Shown here: positions 1 through 9,127 of the stretch, one piece after another
How positions within the stretch are numbered: the first letter of the stretch is position 1
Layout of the letters: each line of letters opens with the position of its first letter
Assembly (NCBI GenBank): GCA_050247515.1
Contig: JBFWUB010000002.1
Span: 1 to 64,000, forward strand
Reading direction: 5' to 3'
Origin: RAM1 sp050247515
GTDB taxonomy: Bacteria > Pseudomonadota > Gammaproteobacteria > Burkholderiales > Burkholderiaceae_C
DNA length: 64,000 bases
Translations under genes and position numbers: made by a program
The notes under the pieces: model-generated
Database searches by the model: none
The model's input: the letters and a program-made list of their open reading frames with translations, nothing else
Told to the model about the DNA's origin: nothing

Positions 1-2110
1 TCGGGCATCACGTCACTGTCCACCGGGCTGAGCACCGGCCCGTAGAACATCGTTTCGCTGTCCACCAGATCCAGCACGGGAGAGAGCACGGCCACGTCGA
101 GCATCTATTCACTGTCCACCAGCACCAGCACGGGCCTGAGCACCGCTACCTCAGGCATCACGTCACTGTCCACCGGGCTGAGCACCGCCACGTCAAACAT
201 CGATTCCCTGTCCACGAGCACCAGCACGGGCTTGAGCACAGCCACCTCAAGCATCACGTCACTGTCCACCAGCACCAGCACGGGCCTGAGCACCGCCACC
301 TCGGGCATCACGTCACTGTCCACCGGGCTGAGCACCGCCACGTCGAACATCGACTCCCTGTCCACCAGCACGAGTACCGGCCTGAGCACGGCAACGTCGA
401 GCATCACGTCACTGTCCACGAGCACCAGCACGGGCTTGAGCACAGCCACCTCAAGCATCACGTCACTGTCCACCAGCACCAGCACGGGTCTGAGCACCGC
501 CACATCGCGCATCGACGCCCTGGCCACGAGCACCAGCACGGGCCTGAATATCGCCACAGCGGCCATCGAATCCCTGTCCACCAGCACCAGTACAGGTCTG
601 AGCACGGCTACGTCGAGCATCACTTCGCTGTCCACCAGCACCAGCGCGGGCTTGAGCACTGCTACATCGAGCATCGAGTCCCTGTCCACAAGCACCAGCA
701 CCGGCTTGAGCACGGCCACATCGAGCATCACGTCGCTGTCCACCAGCACCAGCACCGGGCTGAGCACCGCCACATCGAACATCGAGTCTTTGTCCACCAG
801 CACGAGCACCGGTTTGAGCACGGCCACCTCAAGCATCACGTCGCTGTCCACCAGTACCAGCACCGGGCTGAGCACCGCCACATCGCGCATCGACGCCCTG
901 TCCACGAGCACCAGCACCGGCTTGAGCACAGCTACGTCCAGCATCGAGTCCCTGTCTACCAGCACCAGCACGGGTCTGAGCACCGCCACCTCGAACATCG
1001 AGTCTTTGTCCACCAGCACCAGCACCGGCTTGAGCACCGCTACCTCGGGCATCACGTCGCTGTCCACCGGGCTGAGCACCGCCACATCGCGCATTGACGC
1101 CCTGTCCACGAGCACCAGCACGGGCTTGAATATCGCCACAACGGGCATCGAATCCCTGTCCACCAGCACCAGTACAGGTCTGAGCACGGCCACGTCGAGC
1201 ATCACTTCGCTGTCCACCAGCACCAGCACGGGCTTGAGTACCGCTACCTCGGGCATCACGTCGCTGTCCACCGGGCTGAGCACAGCGACATCAAACATTG
1301 ACTCCCTGTCCACCAGCACCAGCACGGGCTTGAGTACCGCTACCTCGGGCATCACGTCGCTGTCCACCGGGCTGAGCACCGCCACGTCGAACATCGATTC
1401 CCTGTCCACCAGCACCAGCACGGGCCTGAGCACCGCTACCTCGGGCATCACGTCACTGTCCACCGGACTGAGCACCGCCACATCGCGCATCGACACCCTG
1501 TCCACAAGCATCAGCACGGGCTTGAATATCGCCACAGCGGGCATCGAGTCCCTTTCCACGAGCACCAGCACGGGTCTGAGCACCGCTGCCTCGGGTATCA
1601 CGTCCCTGTCCACCGGCCTGAGCACCGCCACTTCGGGCATTACGTCCCTGTCCACGAGCACCAGCACGGGCTTGAGCACCGCAACATCGAGCATCGATTC
1701 CCTGTCCACCAGTACCAGCACGGGCCTGAGCACCGCTACCTCGGGCATCACGTCACTGTCCACCGGGCTGAGCACCGCCACATCGCGCATCGACACCCTG
1801 TCCACAAGCGTCAGCACGGGCTTGAGCACCGCCACCGCAGGCATCGACTCCCTGTCCACCAGCACCAGCACAGGCCTGAGCACCGCGGCCTCGGGCATCA
1901 CGTCGCTGTCGACCGGCCTGAGCACCGTTACATTGCGCATCGACACCCTGTCCACAAGCGTCAGCACGGGCTTGAGTACCGCCACCGCAGGCATCGACTC
2001 CCTGTCCACGAGCACCAGCACGGGCCTGAGCACGGCCACCTCGAACATCACGTCGCTGTCCACCGGACTGAACACGGCCAACTCGAACATCGCGTCGCTG
2101 TCCACCAGCA
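1..2110 (+). repeat. In-frame coding repeat array (54-nt and 42-nt units) of the adhesin stalk
   Basis: Roughly forty tandem units keep the reading frame. Long units of 54 nt encode 18 residues and short units of 42 nt lack one STST block, encoding 14. Unit sequences are near-identical at the DNA level (agcaccagcacgggcctg-type blocks recur), so the tract is prone to slippage, recombination and mis-assembly. Units ending in S-IT, N-ID, S-IE and R-ID alternate irregularly. Confidence 0.9.
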
Positions 2111-3297
2111 CCAGTACCGGGATGAGCACCACCACCTCCCGGCTCGATTCACTGACCACGTCGGTGCAGACCACCAACAACAACTACACGACGCTGGACC
2201 AGCGCGTCACCAACGTTGGCTCGAGCCTGTCCACGGCGCTGTCGAGCACGACGGTGGTGCTTTCCACCCGGATCGACAGTCTTTCCACTACGGTGAACAC
2301 GGTCTCGCTGGGAGCGAGCGGCGGCGGGGCAACGATCGACAACAGCACCACCACGATCGTGAACCACCTGACCTCCCTGTCAACGACTCTGGTCAGCAGC
2401 ATGAGCACCACCACCAGCGCAATCGCGGCCCTGCAGACACAGGTAGCCACCGGCGGGGGCACGGCCAATGGCCGGTCGGCGCGCGCCATGGGCGCGGGCT
2501 CCACGGCCAATGGCACGCAGGCCACGGCCGCCGGCGACTGCGCGTACGCCAACGGCAGCGCTGCCACGGCATTGGGTTACTGCGCCAATGCCGGCACCCA
2601 GACCACAACGGCCGACAACGCCACCGCCGTGGGCAGCAACTCCCGGGCCCTGGGCGGCGCCTCCACGGTGCTGGGCGCGGAGGCCCGGGCGCTGGGCCAG
2701 GGCGGCGTGGCCATCGGCTACCAGGCGCTGGCGCAGACCAGCGGTTCCGTGGCCATTGGCGAAGGCGCCATCGCCCGCTCGTCGGTCGCGGTGGGGGTGC
2801 GTTCGCAGGCGCTTGGCCTGAACACGACAGCGGTTGGCGACGATGCGACGGCCGCTGGCGATTACAGCGTGGCGATCGGCAACAAGTCGGTGGCCGACGC
2901 CGCCAACGCCGTGGCGCTGGGCAACGGTTCGGTCGCCGATCAGGCCAACACTGTGTCGGTCGGCGCCGAAGGGGCTGAGCGCCGCATCACCAATGTGGCA
3001 CCGGGCATCCTGCCAACCGACGCCGTGAACGTCTCCCAGCTTCGCGAAGTCGAACGGCGCGCCTATGCCGGCGTGGCCATGTCAATCGCGATGTCTTCCG
3101 GCCGCATTTCGTTGTCCGAGCCGGGCCAGAAAGCAGTCGGCGTGGGGTTGGGATCCTATGGGCGCAACCAGGCATTTTCATTCACGTTCCAGGGCTTGAC
3201 CGAGTCCGGGAAACTGCAATACAACCTGGGCATCTCAACCACCTCGGCCGGGCGCGACTGGAGCCTCGGCGCCGGTATCGGCTATCGGTGGAAATAG
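46..3297 (+). CDS. Trimeric autotransporter adhesin (YadA-like), 5' end outside window or interrupted
   Basis: Secreted trimeric outer-membrane adhesin. From the window edge to about 2110 the frame encodes a Ser/Thr/Leu-rich coiled-coil stalk built of 18-residue (SLSTSTSTGLSTATSxIx type) and 14-residue (SLSTGLSTATSxIx type) units. About 2460-2990 encodes YadA head-type repeats (AVG/AIG..A.A.G motifs), then a neck (TDAVNVSQLREVE) and a C-terminal beta-barrel anchor ending in aromatic-basic residues (GYRWK). The frame is also open in the same repeat from base 1 but is broken by a TAG at 43-45, with several clustered deviations from the consensus nearby, so the true start is upstream. The stretch is either a nonsense-interrupted gene or an assembly error. 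The first ATG/GTG/TTG-type start after the stop is near 232, inside the repeats, and cannot be the native start because no signal peptide is present. Family assignment is secure; intactness is not. Confidence 0.85.
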   Translation, partial: NIVSLSTRSSTGESTATSSIYSLSTSTSTGLSTATSGITSLSTGLSTATSNIDSLSTSTSTGLSTATSSITSLSTSTSTGLSTATSGITSLSTGLSTATSNIDSLSTSTSTGLSTATSSITSLSTSTSTGLSTATSSITSLSTSTSTGLSTATSRIDALATSTSTGLNIATAAIESLSTSTSTGLSTATSSITSLSTSTSAGLSTATSSIESLSTSTSTGLSTATSSITSLSTSTSTGLSTATSNIESLSTSTSTGLSTATSSITSLSTSTSTGLSTATSRIDALSTSTSTGLSTATSSIESLSTSTSTGLSTATSNIESLSTSTSTGLSTATSGITSLSTGLSTATSRIDALSTSTSTGLNIATTGIESLSTSTSTGLSTATSSITSLSTSTSTGLSTATSGITSLSTGLSTATSNIDSLSTSTSTGLSTATSGITSLSTGLSTATSNIDSLSTSTSTGLSTATSGITSLSTGLSTATSRIDTLSTSISTGLNIATAGIESLSTSTSTGLSTAASGITSLSTGLSTATSGITSLSTSTSTGLSTATSSIDSLSTSTSTGLSTATSGITSLSTGLSTATSRIDTLSTSVSTGLSTATAGIDSLSTSTSTGLSTAASGITSLSTGLSTVTLRIDTLSTSVSTGLSTATAGIDSLSTSTSTGLSTATSNITSLSTGLNTANSNIASLSTSTSTGMSTTTSRLDSLTTSVQTTNNNYTTLDQRVTNVGSSLSTALSSTTVVLSTRIDSLSTTVNTVSLGASGGGATIDNSTTTIVNHLTSLSTTLVSSMSTTTSAIAALQTQVATGGGTANGRSARAMGAGSTANGTQATAAGDCAYANGSAATALGYCANAGTQTTTADNATAVGSNSRALGGASTVLGAEARALGQGGVAIGYQALAQTSGSVAIGEGAIARSSVAVGVRSQALGLNTTAVGDDATAAGDYSVAIGNKSVADAANAVALGNGSVADQANTVSVGAEGAERRITNVAPGILPTDAVNVSQLREVERRAYAGVAMSIAMSSGRISLSEPGQKAVGVGLGSYGRNQAFSFTFQGLTESGKLQYNLGISTTSAGRDWSLGAGIGYRWK

Positions 3298-3327
3298 GCG
3301 GCTGAAGGCAAGTACCGGAGTGTTTTC

Positions 3328-3789
3328 ATGCGATTGATTTGCATCACCTGGATGGCTCGCCTGGCGGCGGCCTGCGCCATTGGCCTGATGGCGCACCTGC
3401 CGGGCGCCTGGGCGGCGTCCGAGCACGAGACCCTTGCCGCGGGCAGCTGGTACGGCGAAGTGCCTGCCACGGCCGACCAGCCATTGCAGCGATTCATGAC
3501 GCAACGCCAGCCCGACGGCACCTTCACGCTGCTGACCCGGCTTTACCAGAACGGCCGCGCCGTGTCGGAGCTGCGCAACGCGGGGCTTTGGGGCGTGTCC
3601 AACGGGCTGTATTTCACGATCACCACCGAGATCAACGGCAAGCGAACCGAGACGCGCACCACTGAGCTGTCCAACGCCTACCTGATCCGCAGCCTGACGG
3701 CCGAGGCATTTGAGTATCAGCACATCGCGTCCGGGCGGATGTTTCGCGTCAAGCGCGTCGACCCCGCCATCACCCGGCTGCCGGACTGA
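3328..3789 (+). CDS. Hypothetical exported protein
   Basis: A 153-residue protein with a clear Sec signal peptide: basic start, hydrophobic residues 9-29, and a probable cleavage after AWA near residue 30. The mature part is about 120 residues, predicted mostly beta (WYGEVPA, FTLLTRLYQNG, GLYFTITTEINGK) and resembles small periplasmic beta-barrel or lipocalin-like proteins, but I recognise no family. It starts 30 bp after the adhesin stop and ends 3 bp before the first DUF2827 gene, so it is probably co-transcribed with them. A role in adhesin export or surface modification is only inferred from position. Confidence 0.75.
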   Translation: MRLICITWMARLAAACAIGLMAHLPGAWAASEHETLAAGSWYGEVPATADQPLQRFMTQRQPDGTFTLLTRLYQNGRAVSELRNAGLWGVSNGLYFTITTEINGKRTETRTTELSNAYLIRSLTAEAFEYQHIASGRMFRVKRVDPAITRLPD

Positions 3790-3792
3790 CTC

Positions 3793-4926
3793 ATGGCACA
3801 TGCGGGCTTGCGCCTGGGCATCACCATCGGCCTGAGGACGCCAGACGAGTCGTTGTGGGTCAATGGCATCAAGCAGAACGCCATTTACCTGCTGGATGCT
3901 CTGCTGCACGTGCCGGGGGTGGCGTCGGTTTGTCTGGTCAACGTCACCGATGTAGCCCTGGGCAACACGCTCGCCTGGGACCGGACACGCTGGCCGACCG
4001 TGACGTTCGACGAGGCCAGGGACCACCTGGACGTACTGATCGAGCTGGGCGGAGAGGTCGGCGCGGAGCGCACTACCTATCTCAAGCAGCGCGGCACGCG
4101 CCTGGTGTCGTATTGCTGCGGGTTCGAATACGTCGTGGCCGCGCAGGGCATGCTGTTCGGCCGGCAGCTGTGGGGTCATGGGTTGAACATCAACCAGCGC
4201 TATGACGCTTTGTGGGTGATCCCCCAGATCGCGCCCACCAGCCTGCACTACTTCCAGACCCTGCGTCGGCGGCCGGCCCAGGTGGTGCCATTTGTCTGGG
4301 AGCCCGTGTTTTTGCAGGAGCGCAGCCGCGCGCTGCCTCACCAGGGCGAATACCGGCCGCGCCCCGGTTCGCGCCGCCTGAGCGTGATGGAGCCCAATCA
4401 CGACATCGTGAAGTTCTGCCTGTACCCGGCGCTCATTGCCGAGGAGGCGTACCGCCGCACGCCCGCCGCCATTGAACGCCTGTGCATCACCAACACGGCC
4501 CACCTGGCCAACGTCAACCCCGAGTTCACGTCCATGATGAACCAGCTGGACCTGGTCCGCCAACACAAGGCGGTGTTCCTGGGCCGGCACGAAACGCCCG
4601 CGTTCCTGGCCGAGATGACGGACGTCATGGTGTCGCACCAGTGGGGCAACCCTCTGAACTATTTCTATTTCGATGTGTGCTGGCAGGGGTACCCGCTGGT
4701 GCACAACGCCCACCTTTGCAGCGAGCTGGGCTACTACTATCCAGACAACGACGTTTCCGCTGGCTGCACCCAGCTGCTGCGCGCCATCGCCACCCACGAC
4801 GACCAGTGGGAAGATTACCGCGAACGCCAGCGCGCCGCCATCGCCAGATACCTTCCGGGCGACCCGCAACTGACCAGCCAGTACGCGGCGCTGCTGGCGC
4901 AACTGATGGCGCAACCGCTGATCTAG
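3793..4926 (+). CDS. DUF2827 family protein, copy 1 (putative glycosyltransferase-like)
   Basis: 377 residues, the first of three tandem paralogues. Family marks are the N-terminal LGITIGLRTPDESLWVNGIKQNA segment (beta strand and first loop), a central SVMEPNHDIVKF block, and the C-terminal sequence YPLVHNAHLCSELGYYYPDND. The last resembles the donor-binding loop of GT-B glycosyltransferases. No signal peptide or membrane segment is seen, so it is cytoplasmic. It begins 3 bp after the small exported protein. DUF2827 has no established biochemical function as far as I know; glycosylation of the neighbouring Ser/Thr-rich adhesin is an inference. Confidence 0.8.
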   Translation: MAHAGLRLGITIGLRTPDESLWVNGIKQNAIYLLDALLHVPGVASVCLVNVTDVALGNTLAWDRTRWPTVTFDEARDHLDVLIELGGEVGAERTTYLKQRGTRLVSYCCGFEYVVAAQGMLFGRQLWGHGLNINQRYDALWVIPQIAPTSLHYFQTLRRRPAQVVPFVWEPVFLQERSRALPHQGEYRPRPGSRRLSVMEPNHDIVKFCLYPALIAEEAYRRTPAAIERLCITNTAHLANVNPEFTSMMNQLDLVRQHKAVFLGRHETPAFLAEMTDVMVSHQWGNPLNYFYFDVCWQGYPLVHNAHLCSELGYYYPDNDVSAGCTQLLRAIATHDDQWEDYRERQRAAIARYLPGDPQLTSQYAALLAQLMAQPLI

Positions 4927-4954
4927 GCGTCTGGCGCTGGCCCCACGATCTACC

Positions 4955-6094
4955 ATGAACATCGGCATTTCCATCCTTGCGCGGCCGGACGCCCACATCC
5001 TGAGCAACGGCCTGAACCAGAACGCGGCCTTTCTGGCCATGCTGCTGCGCAGCAGTGCATGGGTCGACAACATTTATTTCCTCAATGGCGGCGATGCGCA
5101 GACCCTGCCAGAAGGCATGGACGAGGCAGTCCGTGGCATTCCGCTGGTACGCCCCGAAGAGGTGACGTTCAGTCTGGATGTGGTGATCGAGATAGGTGCA
5201 CAGTTGCCGCAGCAATGGCTCAGCCGGGTGCGCGCGCTGGGCGCGAAAGTCGTCGCTTTCCTGGTGGGGCAGCCCTACCTCAACGAAACCGAGCGTCCCA
5301 TTTTTTCGCGGGACGGCGGTACGCTGTTCAACGGTGCCCCCTGGCATGAAATCTGGATATTGCCCCAGCACGCGCACACCAGCCTGCCGATGCTGCGCAC
5401 CGTCTCGCGTCTGCCGGTGCACGAGGTGCCTCACATCTGGTCGCCCGTCTATGTCGATCAGCACGCGGCCATCGCGCGGGCGCAGGGCGGCACATTCGGC
5501 TTCGACCCGCAGGCATTCCAGGCCACGGGCAGCAGCTGGCGCATCGGCATCTTCGAGCCCAACATTTCCGTGGCCAAGTACTGCGCCATTCCCATGCTGG
5601 TGAGCGAACATGCCTGCCGCCAGGACGCAGGCGCCGTCGCCCGTGTGGCGGTCATGAACACAGTTCACATGAAGGAGCACCCCACCTTCAACCGCTTCGC
5701 ATCCCACCTGGACATCACGCGCCAGGGCAAGGCCAGCTACGAACCGCGCCTGGCTTTTGCCAGTTGCATGGCGCGGTTCGAGCTCAACATGGTGGTGTCA
5801 CATCACTGGGAGTGTGAACAGAACTATCTCTACTACGAAGCCCTGCACGCGGGCTATCCGCTGGTGCACAACTCGGGCTTTTTGCATCGCGGCGGGGTCG
5901 GCCTGTACTACCCGGGATTCAGCGCGATCCAGGGAGGGGAGCTGCTCCTGCGGGCGCGGCACGAGCCACCCGCGTTCTGGCAGGCTTACCAGCAAAAGGC
6001 CGGGGCCTGGCTGCGCAAGCTGTTGCCAGACGACCCCGTCAACGTGGATGCCTTCATGCGCCGGTTGACCGCGCTCGGGGAGGCCACGCCATGA
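4955..6094 (+). CDS. DUF2827 family protein, copy 2 (putative glycosyltransferase-like)
   Basis: 379 residues with the same architecture as copy 1: MNIGISILARPDAHILSNGLNQNA at the start, IGIFEPNISVAKYC centrally, and GYPLVHNSGFLHRGGVGLYYPGF near the C terminus. It follows copy 1 after 28 bp and overlaps copy 3 by 4 bp (ATGA), indicating one operon. Divergence between copies is considerable outside the motifs, so the duplications are old and the copies probably differ in substrate. It is cytoplasmic with no membrane segment. Confidence 0.8.
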   Translation: MNIGISILARPDAHILSNGLNQNAAFLAMLLRSSAWVDNIYFLNGGDAQTLPEGMDEAVRGIPLVRPEEVTFSLDVVIEIGAQLPQQWLSRVRALGAKVVAFLVGQPYLNETERPIFSRDGGTLFNGAPWHEIWILPQHAHTSLPMLRTVSRLPVHEVPHIWSPVYVDQHAAIARAQGGTFGFDPQAFQATGSSWRIGIFEPNISVAKYCAIPMLVSEHACRQDAGAVARVAVMNTVHMKEHPTFNRFASHLDITRQGKASYEPRLAFASCMARFELNMVVSHHWECEQNYLYYEALHAGYPLVHNSGFLHRGGVGLYYPGFSAIQGGELLLRARHEPPAFWQAYQQKAGAWLRKLLPDDPVNVDAFMRRLTALGEATP

Positions 6095-7221
6095 GCGCAC
6101 CCGGCCGCAAGCTGCGCGTGGGCGTCACGATTGCCATTCGCGAAGGCAACCAGTCCATCTGGGAGAACGGCATCTTCCAGAACTGTGCCTTCCTGGCCCA
6201 GCTGTTCAACCTGTCGCCGGCGATCGAGGAGGCAGTGCTCGTCAACAGCGGCACGCATGCGCCCTCGAGCGGCCTGTTTCTGGACCAGACGGCGCTTCGC
6301 CTCATCGGGCTCGAGGAGGCAGCGCAAACACTGGACGTCGTCATCGAGATGAGCGCGCAGCTGCCCGAAGACTGGCTCAGCGCGTTCCGGTCCGGCGGCG
6401 GGCGATGCGCCTGGATGCGCGTGGGCAATGACTACGTCATCGACATCGAACGGGCCATGCACAACAAGCCCCCCGGCGGCCTGTGCAGCAGCAAGGCGTA
6501 TGACGCGGTCTGGACGCTGCCTGAGTACGAACACAGCTGCCTTGATTACTTCTCTCTGACGGCGCGTGCCCCCGTGCGGATCGTGCCGCATCTGTGGACA
6601 CCGCTGTTCTTCCAGAAAGGCATCGACACCCTGCCCGCAGGCATACGCTTCGGCTATCAGCCGGGCAGGGAACGCTGGCGAGTCTGCACCTTCGAGCCCA
6701 ATGTCTGCATGGTCAAGACCAGCCTGATCCCCATGCTTTCCTGCGAAGAGGCCTACCGGGCCAACCCGGCGTTTCTGGACGGTCTGAAGGTGTGCAACAC
6801 CTTGCACCTGAAGGAGCACCCCACTTTCTCCGCCACGGCACTGAAGCTCGACGTGGTACGGCATGGCCTCGCGACCTTCGAGGGCCGCTTTGCAACCTAC
6901 GAGTTCATGGCCCACTACGGCGACTGCATCATCAGCCACCACTGGGAAAACGGCCAGAACTACCTCTACTACGAGGCCCTGTACGGCGGCTATCCACTGG
7001 TGCACAACTCAGAGTTCATCAAAGGCTGCGGCTACTACTACCCGGACTTTGACTGCCAGGCCGGCGGCGCCGCGCTGCTGCGCGCGTTCATGGAGCACGA
7101 CCGGCGGCTGGAGGACGAAAAACGCAGCACGGCCGCGCTGCTGCACAGCCTGGATGTGGCCAACCCCGCCAACATCGAGGTGTACACCCGCGAGCTGCTC
7201 GCACTGTTCGGGCCGCGCTGA
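6091..7221 (+). CDS. DUF2827 family protein, copy 3 (putative glycosyltransferase-like)
   Basis: 376 residues. It shares the LRVGVTIAIREGNQSIWENG start, the VCTFEPNVCMVKTSLIPML block and the GYPLVHNSEFIKGCGYYYPDFD motif with the other two copies. The start codon overlaps the stop of copy 2 in an ATGA arrangement, so translation is probably coupled. A strong hairpin lies immediately after the stop and ends the operon. Function is unknown; the GT-B-like reading is by motif resemblance only. Confidence 0.8.
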   Translation: MSAPGRKLRVGVTIAIREGNQSIWENGIFQNCAFLAQLFNLSPAIEEAVLVNSGTHAPSSGLFLDQTALRLIGLEEAAQTLDVVIEMSAQLPEDWLSAFRSGGGRCAWMRVGNDYVIDIERAMHNKPPGGLCSSKAYDAVWTLPEYEHSCLDYFSLTARAPVRIVPHLWTPLFFQKGIDTLPAGIRFGYQPGRERWRVCTFEPNVCMVKTSLIPMLSCEEAYRANPAFLDGLKVCNTLHLKEHPTFSATALKLDVVRHGLATFEGRFATYEFMAHYGDCIISHHWENGQNYLYYEALYGGYPLVHNSEFIKGCGYYYPDFDCQAGGAALLRAFMEHDRRLEDEKRSTAALLHSLDVANPANIEVYTRELLALFGPR

Positions 7222-7227
7222 AAAGCA

Positions 7228-7251
7228 AAATCCCGGCGTGTGCCGGGATTT
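7228..7251. terminator. Bidirectional hairpin terminator between DUF2827 copy 3 and ssb
   Basis: A perfect 10-bp stem AAATCCCGGC / GCCGGGATTT with a GTGT loop, lying in the 51 bp between two convergent genes. The A-run and T-run flanks suit intrinsic termination in both directions. Confidence 0.75.
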
Positions 7252-7272
7252 CGGGGTGGGTGCGCAGAAACG

Positions 7273-7767
7273 TCAGAACGGAATGTCGTCGTCCATGTCG
7301 TCAAAGCCGCTGGACGACTTGGCCGGTGCCTGGCGCGGTGCCGGGGCAGGCGCACGCGGTGCGGGCGCGGCGGCGCGGCGTGGGGGCGCACCGCCGCCGT
7401 CTTCGTCACTCCCGCCCGGGCCGCCCATTCCTTCACGGCCGCCCAGCAGTTGCATCTCGGTGGCAATGATGTCCACCGTGTTTTTCTCGATACCGTCCTG
7501 GCCGGTGTACTTGCCGTACTTGAGGCGGCCTTCCACGTAGATCGGGCGGCCCTTCTTGACGTATTCGCCGGCGATCTCGGCCAGGCGGTCATAGAACGTG
7601 ACGCGGTGCCACTGGGTGTCTTCCACCGTTTCACCGGTGGTCTTGTCCTTGCGGCGGCTGCTGGTGGCCACGCTGACGTTGGCCACGGCCTGGCCGGACG
7701 GCAGGTAACGGATTTCGGGGTCGCGGCCACAGTTGCCGACCAAGATGACTTTGTTGACGGATGCCAT
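7273..7767 (-). CDS. ssb: Single-stranded DNA-binding protein
   Basis: 164 residues. The N-terminal OB fold (residues about 4-112) has the classic MASVNKVILVGNCGRDPEIRY start, the TQWHRVTFYDRLAEIAGEY block and a KGRPIYVEGRLKYGKY segment. A Gly/Pro/Ala-rich linker follows, then the acidic tip DMDDDIPF that binds replication and repair partners. Length is normal for betaproteobacteria. The MFS gene lies just upstream on the same strand after 30 bp, an arrangement common in Comamonadaceae. Confidence 0.97.
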   Translation of the reverse strand: MASVNKVILVGNCGRDPEIRYLPSGQAVANVSVATSSRRKDKTTGETVEDTQWHRVTFYDRLAEIAGEYVKKGRPIYVEGRLKYGKYTGQDGIEKNTVDIIATEMQLLGGREGMGGPGGSDEDGGGAPPRRAAAPAPRAPAPAPRQAPAKSSSGFDDMDDDIPF

Positions 7768-7797
7768 ATGACGGGGCTCCAGAGAAGGGACGGTGGA

Positions 7798-8979
7798 TTA
7801 TGCCGCTTTGCGCAGCGGCGACGTGATGGGTTTCATGGGCCAGGCCACCAGCAGCCACAGCGCCATGGCGCCAGCGCAGGCGGCAAACAGCCCGGCCGAT
7901 CCGGCGGCTTTCATCAGCAGGCCGCCGGCCGCGCCGCCGGCAAAAAAGCCAAGCGACTGCAAGGTGTTGTAAAAGCCCAGCGCCGCGCCACGCGCATGGG
8001 CGGGTGCGGCACGTGAGGCGATGCTAGGCTGGCTGGCCTCCAGGATGTTGGAGCCGCAGAAAAATGCAAACAGCAGGATCGATAGCGCCGCGATACCCGG
8101 CGCGCTGGCCGACAGGGCCAGGCCCACCTGCACCAGCGCGATCAGCGCGATCGCGCCCAGGAACACGCCGCGCAGGTAGCCGCGCCGCTCCAGCGGAAAG
8201 AGCGTCGCCGCCATCACGATGAACGAGGCGAACACCGCCGGCAGGTAGACCTGCCAGTGCCCCGACTTGGGCAGGCCCGCATCCACCAGCATGGCCGGCA
8301 CCGCCACCCACATGGCCAGCAGCACGCCATGCAGCACGAACACGCCAAAGTTCAGGCGCAGCGTGGGCACATCCTTCAGCACGTCCGACAGCTTGCCGCG
8401 CGCCACATTGACCTGCCGCGCCGGCTCGGGTGGCACCAGCCAGATAACCACCGCCACGCCGGTCAACGCCAGCACACCCGTCAGCACAAACAGGCCCGAC
8501 AGACCCATCAGCGAGGCCAGCAGCGGCGCCGCCACCAGTGACACGGCAAACATCAGCCCGATGCTGGCACCCACCAGCGCCATGGCCTTGGTGCGCACGC
8601 CGTCGCGCGTCTGATCCGCCAGCAGCGCCGTCACCACCGCCGAGATGGCACCCGCGCCCTGCAGCATGCGGCCCACCATGAGTCCAAGCAACGAGCCGGC
8701 GGCGCCTGCCACAAAACTGCCAGCGGCAAACACCAGCAGCCCGAAAACAATGACGCGCTTGCGCCCCAGATGGTCTGAGGCCAAGCCAAACACCAGTTGC
8801 AGCAGGCCCTGGGTCAGGCCATAGATGCCCATGGCCAGGCCCACCATGGCCGCGTCATCACCCCCTGGGTACTTCTGCGCCTCCAGCGCAAACACGGGCA
8901 GGACCAGGAACAGCCCCAGCATGCGCAACGCATAAATGAAGGCCAGCGACAGGCTGGAGCGGCGCTCGGTCGCTGTCAT
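7798..8979 (-). CDS. MFS transporter
   Basis: About 393 residues with around twelve hydrophobic segments. The start MTATERRSSLSLAFIYALRMLGLFLVLPVF and the G-x-x-x-D-x-x-GRK(R) loop (FGLASDHLGRKRV) mark the major facilitator superfamily, in the branch usually found beside ssb in Burkholderiales. The frame stays open to 9261, but residues before MTATERR are not membrane-protein-like; a GTG at 9039 is the alternative start. The substrate is unknown; drug or metabolite efflux is typical for this branch. Confidence 0.88.
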   Translation of the reverse strand: MTATERRSSLSLAFIYALRMLGLFLVLPVFALEAQKYPGGDDAAMVGLAMGIYGLTQGLLQLVFGLASDHLGRKRVIVFGLLVFAAGSFVAGAAGSLLGLMVGRMLQGAGAISAVVTALLADQTRDGVRTKAMALVGASIGLMFAVSLVAAPLLASLMGLSGLFVLTGVLALTGVAVVIWLVPPEPARQVNVARGKLSDVLKDVPTLRLNFGVFVLHGVLLAMWVAVPAMLVDAGLPKSGHWQVYLPAVFASFIVMAATLFPLERRGYLRGVFLGAIALIALVQVGLALSASAPGIAALSILLFAFFCGSNILEASQPSIASRAAPAHARGAALGFYNTLQSLGFFAGGAAGGLLMKAAGSAGLFAACAGAMALWLLVAWPMKPITSPLRKAA

Positions 8980-9127
8980 CACGGTGGCGGGCGCGTCAAA
9001 CAGCGGCGGCACGGCGGTGGAATTGGGGGAGGCGGACACGCGGGCGAAGAGGCTGGGAAGGTGGCAAAAGACCTGCAATTGTCCACCATCGCGGCCCCGT
9101 TTCCTCGGGATCCATGGGCTGCGCAAG

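Noticed and set aside
232..2110. CRISPR-like tandem repeat
   Set aside because: Repeats are contiguous, coding and in frame, with no unique spacers and no cas genes.
105..2183. Long minus-strand frame (692 codons) opposite the adhesin repeat
   Set aside because: It is the mirror of the repetitive adhesin codons, gives a monotonous LVLVDRxSM pattern and has no start signals; the plus-strand product is a recognised adhesin.
3235..5073. 612-codon minus-strand frame opposite the DUF2827 genes
   Set aside because: Antisense shadow; the plus strand contains three paralogous proteins with shared motifs.
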